Source: Vombatus ursinus
Taxonomy: Eukaryota; Chordata; Mammalia; Diprotodontia; Vombatidae
NCBI RefSeq assembly: GCF_900497805.2
Contig: NW_020954551.1
Coordinates: 682,001 to 746,000, forward strand
Length of the DNA: 64,000 nt
Reading direction: 5' to 3'
This document shows, piece by piece, positions 43,246 to 52,954 of this stretch. The notes under the pieces were generated by a model. It was not told where the DNA came from. It saw only the letters and a program-made list of their open reading frames with translations, and made no database searches. Within the stretch, counting starts at the first letter, position 1. Each line of letters begins with the position of its first letter. The translations under genes were made by a program, and so were the position numbers.

Positions 43246-43974
43246 AATAGGGCAGGTTGGGGGGCAGGGAGGGAGGTGAGGAAGCCTACTAGGGCTCTCC
43301 ACCACCCTCTCAGTCTCCCTGAGACTCCCACTGCCTTTGGGAAATGTGATGATTTGATTGGGAACAAAATCATGGCATTCTAAAACTAAATGGTTCCTTT
43401 TTTCAGGCCCTGAAAAACTGGGAACTGCTGGATAAAATCATGTGCCAATTATGTCTAAACTTCACCACGAGGGATGGAGAGAGAAGGAGAGGAAGCCATA
43501 ATTCGGGGGACTTAGATTTGATTGAATTCATCTGTTTTCATTTATAGATGGGGAGGCAGAGAGAATCCCTCCATAGTGGTTGATAGCCGGAGAATGCAGC
43601 TTCTATTCCTAGGCACTGAAGTGAGCTAAGCCCCTGCCCACCCTTGTTCTCGAGGCCGAAGCCATCGTCCTACCCTGGGAAGGAATGTCGGTCTTAGATA
43701 CAGGAGTCAACGAGCTCACCCTTCACTAAGGCGAGCTCTTCTCGACACCGAGAGACAGGAGCCTCATTTGTTTCATTCCTTACTTGAAATCAGCAAGCTT
43801 TCCCCCCAAACTCTCCATCCAGGAAACAATTTTGGACCAGACTATGTTTGCAGGCAACTGAGAAATCCTGTTTTAGGATAATGGACTTAAACTATTTGGG
43901 GCTACTTGTTGGCAAATGGAGGTTTTGTTGGCCTTGTCAGGATTAGCTGCTTTATTACAAGACACCTTAAAGTT
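43246..43974. other. Unassigned 0.7 kb, CpG-elevated at 43590-43760
   Basis: No named repeat or gene. About nine CpG in 175 bp near 43590-43760. Confidence 0.4.
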
Positions 43975-44070
43975 ACAGAGCCTTAAGACTGATCAAAGTT
44001 AAGTGACTTGCCCAGTGACACACAACTCAAGTTTGAGGCAACATTTCAACGCCTGTTGCTGTCCCATCTC
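43975..44070 (-). mobile_element. MIR fragment, antisense
   Basis: AAAGTTAAGTGACTTGCCCA, GTGACACACAACTCAAG. Confidence 0.6.
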
Positions 44071-44369
44071 CTGATGGTAGGAATGCAAGAATAGGTAAGG
44101 TCTTTGTTGCTGTTTTTCCTGCTTGTTTGCTTTCTGAGTGGCCACAGAGCTCCAGGAGAAGTCCCTATGGGGTTCCCGGCTTGACGTAATCAAGACCTCT
44201 ATCATTTGTCACACCTGCAATTAGCCAAGGCTGGGCTGCTTTAAAGAGGGCTGGTTTGGGTTTAATAGGCTCATTGATGGAGAATGAGGTCAAAATGTGT
44301 AGGGGTTTAGTGGACTGGGCAGGATGGCTGTTGGGATTCCAAAGCATCTTTATTATAAATCCTGGGGGA
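44071..44369. other. No recognised feature
   Basis: Unique-looking interval. Confidence 0.4.
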
Positions 44370-44505
44370 TACTAGAAGGTCAATCTCAAGTCAAGAAGGC
44401 CTGGGTTCAAATCCTAACTCTGACACAGACTGGCAGCGAGATAGCAAATGAGTCACAACATCCCAGTGCCCTAGGCAAAGGCAGCTTCCTTAACTTCTCG
44501 GGACT
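44370..44505 (+). mobile_element. MIR-related SINE (same group as 9.04 kb)
   Basis: GGCCTGGGTTCAAATCCTAA, CTCTGACACAGACTGGCAG, then CAGTGCCCTAGGCAAAGGCA. Confidence 0.55.
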
Positions 44506-44534
44506 CTTAGACATTTCTCAATATTACGTGGGTT

Positions 44535-44665
44535 TCTTTTTCTTCCAGTTTTCAAGCATTTATTTTTTTCTTTCTTCCACCTCCCTATCCCCAATGGAAA
44601 AACAAAAAAGAAATAGCAATCCCTTGAAATAAATAAGCGTAGTCATACTACTTGTGTCTCTGTGG
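44535..44665 (-). mobile_element. L1 LINE 3' tip, antisense
   Basis: CTTCCAGTTTTCAAGCATTT, CACCTCCCTATCCCCAATGG, GGAAAAACAAAAAAGAAATA, AAATAAATAAGCGTAGTC. Confidence 0.6.
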
Positions 44666-44830
44666 AGTGGCAAAGGATGTTTTTGCCTTAGGAGTTCCCT
44701 ACATGGATGAAATCATAGATTAATCATAGATCTTCTCCCACCACCTAACCGAGCACCCAGCTTGCCATGCAACAACTCGGCATCTCTGTTTGAAACAAAG
44801 AAATCATCTCTTTCAAGGGTTTTTCTAGGT

Positions 44831-44986
44831 CAAGGGTTCTTAGCTTTTTCTGTGTCCTGGACCCCTTGGGCAATCTGGTAGAAGCCTCCAAAGCCCTTCT
44901 CAGAAGAATGGTTTTTTAAGTGCAAAAACCAGCCAATTATGTTGAAATAGAATGAACGGATTGCTTTGCCAGGTTAAGAGCCCCTG
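44831..44986. mobile_element. hAT-type DNA transposon, non-autonomous, 156 bp
   Basis: Terminal inverted repeats CAAGGGTTCTTAGCTTTTT at the left and AGGTTAAGAGCCCCTG at the right (complement CAGGGGCTCTTAACCT). An imperfect 8-bp duplication flanks it: TTCTAGGT at 44823-44830 and GTCTAGGC at 44987-44994. The inside (GTCCTGGACCCCTTGGGCAA, CCAATTATGTTGAAATAG) matches a repeat I recall as widespread in mammals. An 8-bp duplication and CAGGGG-type ends fit hAT. No transposase is encoded. Confidence 0.75.
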
Positions 44987-45029
44987 GTCTAGGCTGTTGG
45001 CCATAGTGCTAGGACTCAATTGGCATGGA

Positions 45030-45145
45030 CTGGGTAGATTGTTTCACCGTCTCAGCCTCAGCTTCCTTAACCCTAAAATGAAGCGGTTAGACAAGATGAC
45101 GCCTAAGGTCCGACCCTGGCTCCGTGATCCTGCAGTCTTTTGCCT
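45030..45145 (+). mobile_element. MIR3 SINE, 3' half
   Basis: GTCTCAGCCTCAGCTTCCTT, CCTAAAATGAAGCGGTTAGA, GATGACGCCTAAGGTCC, CTCCGTGATCCTGCAGTC. Confidence 0.75.
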
Positions 45146-45385
45146 CAATGCTAGAGCGTTGGTGACTGCTACACCTAGGCCTGTTATCTTCTCACCGAAC
45201 ATAATGATTGTAAACTAACTCTCAATTACCTAGAAAATGAAGATCTATGCACCTTCCTTTCTTCTGCCCACATTTAAACATCCTATAGGATTTTAGCACC
45301 ACCCCCTTGGGGGGGGAGCGGGAGAGAGGGGGCAAGAGAAGGAAGGAAGTGTGAGGCCCAAATGTGGAGCAGGGCGGAGGGTATG
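45146..45385. other. No recognised feature
   Basis: Unique-looking; a GGGGGG-rich patch at about 45310-45335. Confidence 0.4.
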
Positions 45386-45605
45386 CTCATAGAGTTAGAC
45401 CTGGAAGGGACCTTTAGAGATCACCTAGTCCGATGCTCTCATTTTACAGCTGAGGAAACTGAGGCTAAGGGAGGGCAAGTGACTTGCCCAAAGTCATTCA
45501 GCTAGCAAGTGACAGGGTAGTACTAGGTCTATCTAGGGTCAGGATTTGAAATCAAATCTGACTTTCCATCCAAGACTTTTCCTTCACTCTACTGCGTTCC
45601 ATCAC
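45386..45605 (-). mobile_element. MIR3 SINE, antisense, near full length
   Basis: TAGAGTTAGACCTGGAAGGG, GATCACCTAGTCCGATGCTC, AGCTGAGGAAACTGAGGC, GCAAGTGACTTGCCCAAAGT, ATTTGAAATCAAATCTGAC. Confidence 0.85.
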
Positions 45606-45682
45606 ATGACTAAAATGAAATGTCCTTAATTTCTCTGAGATTCCCTACCTCCCACTCCCTATGTTAAGGAGGGAAATGGAAA

Positions 45683-45750
45683 TAAAGGTGGTTATTTGTC
45701 CTTTGTTTTGGAAGAGGACTGGTGACATCAGAAATCCTGATGGGGAATCT
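45683..45750 (-). mobile_element. RTE-tailed SINE fragment
   Basis: GGTTATTTGTCCTTTGTTTT, GGAAGAGGACTGGTGACATC. Truncated. Confidence 0.6.
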
Positions 45751-47225
45751 TCAGCCAAGCCTACCAGAATTCTCCCCACCCTCCTCTGCCCCCCTACATT
45801 TTGAACTCATTTCCGTCAATTAGTCCATTAAGCCCAAACAACCAAGCAGCCAAGACTGAGAAAAGGCAGCCTCCAATCCCAAAGCTACCTTTACAGTAAA
45901 ATGGGGCGACTCCACCTTAGCAAGCCCATCGGAAAGGTCATTCTCCAAATCCCAGAATAAAGCTGGCTCAGACGGCTGGCCTCCAGCATAAACGTTAGCC
46001 GATTTTGAAGTTTTCCCTCCACCAGCCAGTGGCTCATTACAGCCTCCTCTGGAGCCTTTTAATTGTGTTTTTGTTCATGATTTATGCACCGACCGTAAGT
46101 CTAACCATCTCCCCCCCCCACCCAGTTATTTATTTAGGATCCCCAAATCCCTGAGGCTTTCTCCTGGCCTGAGATATAATAACTCAAAGTTGTTTCCAGC
46201 CGGTTTTTTTTTTCTCTGAGAATTTAGACCTTACTGGGCTTGGCTGACAATCTCAACATGAATGCTGTCCCTGACGGAAACAAGCGGGTCTTCTGTGTGG
46301 CTCTCTCTCCTGACCTTGCTTTGCTTAAGAAATGGCATTTAGCTGTCATTCTCTAGTCTGTCATGGTTTTGCAGCAAGTTCATCTTCTGGGGCGGGGGTG
46401 GGGAGACGGATAATGGAGTGATCCCAAAGACTGAACGGCCCTATAATTGGTCCTGTTCAGGGAGTGATCTTATCAGGGTTCGACTGGGCCATACTATCAA
46501 GATCACTGGCCTCTAAAAATATTTGCCTTTGGTCCTTTTTGAGGTGGCTGACCTAGTCTTTCCCTGGTGGGAGCAATTTGAGCTCAGGTAGGCTGCAGCT
46601 AATGATAGCAGTGATTTACATTGTTGTCATTCTTGAGAACTATTAGGTTTTCAAAGAAAGGGATCCAGAGATGTTTTCTCCTAAATGCTTCCTTTGAAGG
46701 ATCTTGCATACCCTGTAAGGGAGAAGAGTCAAACAAAAAAGGGGTTGGCTGCAGGAGGACTGGACAATGCCTTTCATAACAATGAGGAGAATGGAATCTT
46801 TTGTACTCCAGTGTCATTTTAGACATCTGTCCCTATCTCCCATCCAGAACTCTTAGAAGGAGGCATAGGGATATCATGGCTAAAAAAAGGCTATCCTGGG
46901 AAAGTTCAGGTAGGTTTACCTCTGTCTACCATTAGGTTTTCTAAAGTGGGACCCGCTCAAGTCCACAGATGAGGGGTCCTCGGACACGAAAGATGTTGAA
47001 GGAACTGGAGAAAGCACTTTGAAATGGAGGGGACATTTGGAAGAGGGGGAATATTGTTGAGCCTGGGAATTATTTGGGAGTTTGATGGGAAATGAGAGTA
47101 ATGAAAAGAATAAAAAGAATGCCATCAGTTGCTTGAAGGGAAACAGGTGCAAACATGGAAACGAGCAGATGCCTAATCTTAGGATAGACAGTTCTTTGGT
47201 GGCTTTAGTTTTAGTTGCTTAGCCT
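45751..47225. other. Repeat-poor 1.5 kb
   Basis: No repeat or gene that I can name. C-run at 46111-46122. Frames up to 78 codons have no domain signature. A good place to look for conserved non-coding sequence. Confidence 0.4.
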
Positions 47226-47475
47226 GGGGCAGCTAGGTGATGAAATGGATAGACTGGTGGGCCTGGAATCAGGAAGAGTCACCTTCATGAGTTCAAATCC
47301 AGCCTCTGACACTTACTTGCTGTGTGACCTTGGGTAAGTCACTTCACTCTGTTTGCCTCAGTTTCCTCATCTGTAAAATGTGCTGGAAAAGAAAATGGCA
47401 AACCAGTATCTGGTCACAAAATGGGGTCACAAAGATTTGGAGGTGACTGGAATGACTCAACAACAACAACAAACA
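47226..47475 (+). mobile_element. Mar-1 CORE-SINE, full length
   Basis: GGGGCAGCTAGGTGATGAAA, TACTTGCTGTGTGACCTTGG, GTGCTGGAAAAGAAAATGGC, ATGGGGTCACAAAGATTTGG, tail CAACAACAACAACAAAC. Confidence 0.92.
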
Positions 47476-48077
47476 ACTGCGACAATTTTGCTCAGGGCTC
47501 CACTTAAATGAACATTGTTGTGCCAGGATCTCCGTGCTGGCCAGGAAGGGAAGCAAACCCCACTTCGGTAGCCTACGGAACGGTTACGTTTTCCCTAGGA
47601 TACAAGACGAGGCTTTGGTCCCCTGGATGAGCCCCCAGTCATTGGGCCGGTTTGGGAAGGGATTGGCAGCTGCCTTCCCTAGGAAGAGGATCAGCAGGTC
47701 ATAGTGCCCAGCAGAGGGCTGTTGGTCCTTGAGAGCGCATGGGCATGTGCTGGGCCCTTCATATCAAAGGGCTTAGGAAAACTGACAGAGAAAGAAGGCC
47801 TAGAAGGATAACACTTAGGTGATTCCTTAGAGAAACTGCTTTTTGTTCAACTTCTAACGAATCCAGGGCACTCACTGCCATGGCTATCACTAAGTCAAAC
47901 GACTTCATTAGTCTCAGAAAGACAGCTGACATATACATTCCGTATCTGTAAGGATTCATATATAACAAAGCCTTGGGTAATTGGGGAGAGGTTAGAGACA
48001 AAGAGGTTAGAGGCTCCAGTGGGAAGGAGGTGGGGATGAAAGCCAGATTAGAGGTGGCATGTTTTGGAACTGGAGGC
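47476..48077. other. Unassigned 0.6 kb
   Basis: Unique-looking; mildly CpG-elevated at 47560-47620. No gene evidence. Confidence 0.4.
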
Positions 48078-48181
48078 CAGCCAGTCAGTAACCATTTATT
48101 AAGTACCTACTATGTGCCAGCCACTGTACCAGGCACTGGAAGTATCTCCTGAATAATTGGTCACTCAATCATCAAGCATTT
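48078..48181 (-). mobile_element. L2 LINE 3' tips, antisense (left of WSINE1)
   Basis: AACCATTTATTAAGTACCTA and CTATGTGCCAGCCACTGTAC, then a second tip starting CATCAAGCATTT at 48170, which is the WSINE1 target. Confidence 0.8.
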
Positions 48182-48302
48182 TTTTTAAGGCATGGGTCAC
48201 ACAGTTAGTAAGTGTCAAGTGTTTGGTCTGAGGCCAGATTTGAATTTAGGTCCTCCTGACTTCAGGGCCAGTGCTCTATCCACTGCGCCACCTAGCTGAC
48301 CC
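48182..48302 (-). mobile_element. WSINE1-type SINE with 12-bp TSD
   Basis: GTCACACAGTTAGTAAGTGT, GGTCCTCCTGACTTCAGGGC, CTATCCACTGCGCCACCTAG. The duplication CATCAAGCATTT is at 48170-48181 and 48303-48314. The 5' end on the left is shortened and lacks the usual TTGGGGTTAAGTGACTTGCC part. Confidence 0.9.
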
Positions 48303-48372
48303 CATCAAGCATTTCTAAAACACCTACTATGTGCCAGGCACTAAGGATATGAAGATAAAAAGACAAAAATAA
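48303..48372 (-). mobile_element. L2 LINE 3' tip, antisense (right of WSINE1)
   Basis: CTAAAACACCTACTATGTGC, CAGGCACTAAGGATATGAAG. Confidence 0.8.
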
Positions 48373-48568
48373 GAGGCAGTGTGATGTAATGTATATAAAG
48401 CCATTCTTGGAGTTAGGAAGTCCTAGGTTCCAGTCCAGCATCTAACCTAAACTGGCTGGGTATGACCTGGCCCATTAATAGCCCTGGAAATTCTCTGAGG
48501 CTACAAATTAAAGAACTAATTCCAGTCTTTGTTGGAAGACTGACCAATGAAATCACAGATCAAACCTT
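48373..48568 (+). mobile_element. MIR-related SINE, copy 1 of a pair
   Basis: GAGGCAGTGTGATGTAATGT head, GAAATTCTCTGAGGCTACAA and CCAATGAAATCACAGATCAA 3' half, same group as the SINE at 9.04 kb. Confidence 0.65.
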
Positions 48569-48629
48569 TCCCCCCCCCCTCCCTGATATATGCATGTACA
48601 TACATCATATCCCTCCCCTATGCATGTTT
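48569..48629. repeat. C-run and ATATGCATGTACAT spacer
   Basis: CCCCCCCCCTCCCTGATATA then TGCATGTACATACATC. A similar text follows the second SINE copy at 48826-48880. Confidence 0.5.
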
Positions 48630-48830
48630 AGGAAGCATGGTTTTGTGGTTAAGGACCAGCTCGGGTGGAAGAAGAGTTGAGTTCAAGTTTAGCCTCTGAC
48701 ATACTGGCTGTTGGACCCTGGGCAAATCCCTTCTCATCTTGGGTCCCCGGACAATTCTCTTTATACTCTAAATTATAGATGAATTGTATCTGCTTTTCCC
48801 CCATAAAATCACAGGTCTATACCTCCCACC
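48630..48830 (+). mobile_element. MIR-related SINE, copy 2 of a pair
   Basis: GGAAGCATGGTTTTGTGGTT, TTGGACCCTGGGCAAATCCC, GGACAATTCTCTTTATACTC, CATAAAATCACAGGTCTATA. Confidence 0.65.
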
Positions 48831-50077
48831 CTCCCACAAAACAGTTAATATATGCATGTATAATTATCCACATTTACACATATGTATATTCATTGAGTTT
48901 AAATGCAAAAGTTCTATCAGTTTTCATCCACCAGCTTATGTCAGGGAGAAACCCCACCCCCCTTCCTGAGCAGTTACTGAAATGATCACAGAGGGAGAGG
49001 GGGTTGTACCTTGGATTGAAATATCTAGCCCTGGAAACCTAGAAATGAGACCTAGAAATCCATCAGCAGTGACCCGCCAGCCCCGACACCATGTAACCCC
49101 ATTTTGTATTCAAGAAAGCACTGGGTATTCTACTGTTTCCTAGTGTTTCTGTGGAACTGTCTCAAAATGTGACAAAAGAACATGTTTATTGAAATCAATC
49201 TGGGATATTCTCTTGGCATTCTGGCTGTGATGATTTTGTCTTGGCACGTACAGATCAGGGTACTTTCTGCCTCCCTCAATCCCATCTAATTCTCACTGAG
49301 TTTGGCCATATGGATGCCTGTAATGGAATGAGAACCTCTTGCCTTGGTTCTACCACCTTGGGTCAAATGTTCTGGAGGGTCCTGGCCAGTAATGGTATAT
49401 CTTTGGGAAAAAAAAAAAAAGGAGCCTGTGGTGAGACTGGAACCCAAGTGCCCAAGCCCAGCATATAATTGGGCCAAATTTATTCCATATGTATCAACAA
49501 AAGCAGCCAGGCTTTCATGGGAGATGAAAGCCTTCCCTCTTTGGGGCCGTATTTTCATTTTATGTATAATTCTCTGCTCTCCTGTGCTCATTACTCTGTA
49601 GGAATATGGGAATACTAGTCTGGAGTGAGGGAAAAGGGACAGAGCATGTGGATGGGCAGACACTTATATTCCAGTCCCGAGAAACAGAATCTCATGGATT
49701 GCCAAGGTTCTTATGAAACCTTTCCTTTGGGAAACCCCAGAAATAGGTGTATGGTTGGTGTGGCCGTCACCCCATATGCGCCCCACTACCACGATCATCA
49801 ATTTCACAATTCCTTTGCATGATCAGAATATTTTATTATTGTTTCCCCCCATGCCTTATGACACCATTCTCTGTCCTCTTCATGACATGCATCCCTTCTA
49901 CCCCTCAGTTCCTTCCCAGGCCATCATCCCTGCACTGACTACATTCTCCTTCCTTCCCTATGTCCACTCCTTGGGGGAACCAACTCAGCTCTATGCTAGC
50001 CTCCTCCAAAGTGGATTGTGTTGCCCAGAGAGGTTGTGGATTCCCCCCTCCTAAGAGGTCCTAAGGGGGAGGGGCTG
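48831..50077. other. Unassigned 1.2 kb
   Basis: Frames up to 125 codons are present on both strands around 49240-50054 but none carries a recognised domain, and they mutually overlap. An A-run lies at 49410-49421. Confidence 0.4.
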
Positions 50078-50125
50078 TGGCAGTGGCAGGGGTGGTGGTG
50101 GTGGTGGCAGTGGCGGTGGTGGGCT
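50078..50125. repeat. (GGT)n/(GGC) short repeat
   Basis: GGTGGTGGTGGTGGTGGCAG core of about 45 bp. Confidence 0.85.
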
Positions 50126-50157
50126 CCTAATCTGTGTCTGATACTAATCTTATAAGG

Positions 50158-50238
50158 TATGAGGCCGCTAGGTGGGGTTAGTATGGGGCTGAGAGTCAGG
50201 AAGATCCAAATTCAAATCCTTCCTCAGACTCATGGGAA
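50158..50238 (+). mobile_element. CORE-SINE head fragment
   Basis: GGCCGCTAGGTGGGGTTAGT, GAGAGTCAGGAAGATCC, AATTCAAATCCTTCCTCAGA. Confidence 0.65.
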
Positions 50239-50557
50239 GACATAAGAATTGTTACAGAGGAAAGTTAGGACCAAGGCAAAGGACTGAACAATGCTTGGCC
50301 ACAGCAAAGAGTTAAGAAAAGGTGCATCCCTTTCCTCCCTAAAGAGGTGGTGGACTATGGGGATGGAATATTGCATATACTGTTAGATGAGACCAATACC
50401 TTTTAAATATTTGTTACAAGGGAAATTTCCCTGGGTAGGAAAATGGCCGTATGTCCAGAGATGGATAGGAAAGGGTTTGGACCTATGTATTCATTGCTGT
50501 GGGGAAATTTCATGAATAAGAAAGCCCTTCCCTCAAGGCACATCAACACACCAACAG
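50239..50557. other. Unassigned, possibly LINE-derived
   Basis: AAAGAGGTGGTGGACTATGG and GGAATATTGCATATACTGTT recall a tail common in marsupial LINE copies, but I cannot assign it. Confidence 0.3.
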
Positions 50558-50692
50558 CTCATTTTAGACAGTTGTGCCTAGGACACCAAGAGCTATAGTG
50601 ATTTGCTCATGGTCATACAGCCATTCTGTATCAAAGGTAGGACCTGATCCCAGGGCCTTCTGGCTTCCAAGCCTACTCTCCAGTCCTTGGGA
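50558..50692 (-). mobile_element. MIR3/MIR SINE, antisense
   Basis: GTGATTTGCTCATGGTCATA, CAGCCATTCTGTATC, GACCTGATCCCAGGGCC. Confidence 0.6.
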
Positions 50693-51059
50693 ATGAATAT
50701 GAAGTTTTCAAAATGCATCAATTAAAAGAATCACTCTTTTGTGCTGTTTCCTCTGTGTGTGTGTGTGTGTGTATGTACTACTGTTGTTGAATGGTGGAAT
50801 TATTGAGGAAAAGTGAATGGGGATGAATGAACAAAGAAATCTGATGGAGACTCGGAGGGATTGATGGACAATTGGCAACAGACATGTTTTCCTGTGGATA
50901 TTCGTTTCAGTGTAAATTGTTGTAAGGCATCTTTAATTGGTTTAACTTATGTTTAATTCTGTTTGTAGAGAGAAGGAAGCATTAAAGTTTTAATAAATCA
51001 CTCTGAAAATTAAAAGTAAACCAAAAAAAGGCAAAAAATTGGACAAGTCCCTGGCGGGC
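50693..51059. other. No recognised feature; short (TG)n
   Basis: (TG)n at 50754-50772. Otherwise AT-rich. Confidence 0.4.
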
Positions 51060-51140
51060 TTGGTGTAGTCATTGGTAGGTATGGGTTTGCTCAGTTGTAT
51101 GGCCCCTCCCAACTCTAAGACTCTGGAATTTCATGAATGT
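51060..51140 (+). mobile_element. L3/CR1 3' tip
   Basis: GTATGGGTTTGCTCAGTTGT, CCCCTCCCAACTCTAAGACT. Confidence 0.5.
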
Positions 51141-51164
51141 GTTCAACCCTGGGCTCTCCATAGA

Positions 51165-51352
51165 GTAGCTGGACGTTCCCGATGTTTAGGAGGTGCTCTC
51201 TCCTCATCTCTGCCTCCTGGTTTCTCTGTCCTCCTTCAAGACTCCGTTCCAATTCTCCCTTCTGCAGGAAGCCTTTCCTGCTTCCTCCACCCCTAAGCCC
51301 TAGCTCCTTCCCCTCCAGAGTTACTGCCCATCTACTCTGCTTCTATTTTGCA
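51165..51352 (+). mobile_element. L2 LINE 3' end (left part)
   Basis: TTCTGCAGGAAGCCTTTCCT, GAGTTACTGCCCATCTACTC. Confidence 0.8.
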
Positions 51353-51432
51353 TCAGGATGACTGCCTGTCATGACGTCACCTCCCTGATGTCATGAGCCT
51401 CTTCGAGAACAAAGGGCAAACAACAACAACCT
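51353..51432 (+). mobile_element. RTE-tailed SINE, 3' end, in L2
   Basis: GCATCAGGATGACTGCCTGT, CCTGATGTCATGAGCCTCTT, CGAGAACAAAGGGCAAACAA, tail CAACAACAACC. 5'-truncated. Confidence 0.8.
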
Positions 51433-51598
51433 CTCTTATGTCTGGCACATAGCTAGTCATTTCCATGTTGCTTCCCCCATGAGAATGTGAGCTCCTTGAG
51501 GGAAGGGGTGGTGTTCTGGTCTTTCTTTGTACCCTCAGCACTTAGCACAGTGCTTGGTAAGTAGTAAGCACTTAATAAAGGCGTGCTGATTCAGTAAC
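51433..51598 (+). mobile_element. L2 LINE 3' end (right part)
   Basis: GAATGTGAGCTCCTTGAGGG, CACTTAGCACAGTGCTTGGT, AAGCACTTAATAAAGGCG. Confidence 0.9.
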
Positions 51599-52364
51599 CT
51601 AACTTACAAGCCACTGTGATTCAGGCCGTGTCAAGAAGTGAGAGTACAGATTCAGAGAACGTACAAGAGAACTTAACTCCCCCTCCCCCAGCTACCCTCC
51701 CCGTATGCCCAAGTGATCGTCCTCCTGTTTGGTCAAAATGGTCTATTAAATATTGAAATAGGAGAATCCTGTTTTTCTTAGTCACATATTAGTGTGATTT
51801 ATTTTCAAGCCCTGATCCCCCCGCTGCAGAATAACTCATAAGGCTCTGTTTATCTATTGGAAAACTGACAATGAGAGTTCAGATTTCCCCCTGTAGCCTT
51901 TCCAATTATTTTCTGAAGCTGGTCGAGGCTGCCCTATACATTACACAAGAACACAGAATCCATGATTGTTGTCCCTAGGCCAAGTTTAATTTAGGAGGAG
52001 AATGAAGAGCCAAGCAAATCCCCTCGCAGATGGCCACCCAAGGCTACAGAGAGCCGGACAGCTCGATCAGCCACCAGGCTCATGGTAAATAGCATGGTGA
52101 CTTCTCCTTGTCCTCTGGGTGTGTAGTTCATTTTCAAATGGATGACCTCAGGCTAAATCCTCTTTGGAGCTAGGATCGTAATACACACATGTGATCTTTG
52201 TTCAAGATTCCAATGACTTTGAAAGGCCAGGCCTTCTTTTTTGGGTAGGATGAGGGAGAAAGCATGAGCTGAAATACTGGAAGTGTGTGTCCTTTATTAT
52301 CTTCCAATATGTTGATGGCTGGGCTTCCATCTTGCACGATAACAATCCCACCTGAGGTCATGGG
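51599..52364. other. Unassigned 0.75 kb
   Basis: No gene or repeat recognised. Confidence 0.4.
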
Positions 52365-52632
52365 GTTCTTTGCTTTTTCTTTCTATCCCCAGCATTGATA
52401 GCACAGTAAGCTTATTGTGCAGCATGCCATAAGAGCCTAATATATGCTTGTTAAATTGATGGTTACTAGACAGTAAACTCCTTGAAAGTAGGGACTGCAG
52501 CATTTTTGTATTTATAGCCCTAGTGCCTGGAACATGGGACGTACTTATCAAAGTCTTATTGATTGATTATTACGAGACTAAGTTTCTTGACTGTTCTGTT
52601 TTTGTATTTGTATCCCCACTACCTATCAATGG
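52365..52632 (+). mobile_element. Three tandem L2 LINE 3' tips
   Basis: Tip 1 around TATCCCCAGCATTGATAGCA; tip 2 AGTAAACTCCTTGAAAGTAG and GTGCCTGGAACATGGGACG; tip 3 CTAAGTTTCTTGACTGTTCT and GTATCCCCACTACC, cut by the next MIR. Confidence 0.7.
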
Positions 52633-52882
52633 GGGTCAACATTTATTAAACTGCTGTGTGCCAGGCACTGTGCTAAATGATTTATAAATATGATCTCATT
52701 TGATCTTCGTGATAACCTTGGAGGTAGATGCTATTATTATCCCCATTTTATAGTTGAGGAAACTGAGGCAGACAGAAGTTATGTCACTTGCCCAAAGTAA
52801 CAATATGTCTGAGGCTGGATTTAAACTCAAATCTTCTTGAATCTAGGTCCAATGCTCCATCCATCGTGCCACCTCGCCATCC
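52633..52882 (-). mobile_element. MIR SINE, full length, antisense, in L2
   Basis: CATTTATTAAACTGCTGTGT, GCCAGGCACTGTGCTAAATG, CCCCATTTTATAGTTGAGGA, GAGGCTGGATTTAAACTC, CGTGCCACCTCGCC. The L2 'ctatgtgc...gtgagtgcttaa' resumes on its right. Confidence 0.85.
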
Positions 52883-52942
52883 CACTATGTGCTTTTCACA
52901 TAGTGAGTGCTTAAAAAATGTTTATTGGTTGATTGATGTTAT
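52883..52942 (+). mobile_element. L2 LINE 3' tip (right of MIR)
   Basis: CACATAGTGAGTGCTTAAAA, AATGTTTATTGGTTGATTGA. Confidence 0.8.
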
Positions 52943-52954
52943 TTCTACCTTTTT

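Noticed and set aside
49240-50060. Cluster of overlapping frames up to 125 codons as a possible exon cluster
   Set aside because: Frames conflict on both strands, no domain or splice pattern is recognisable, and length is within chance for this composition.
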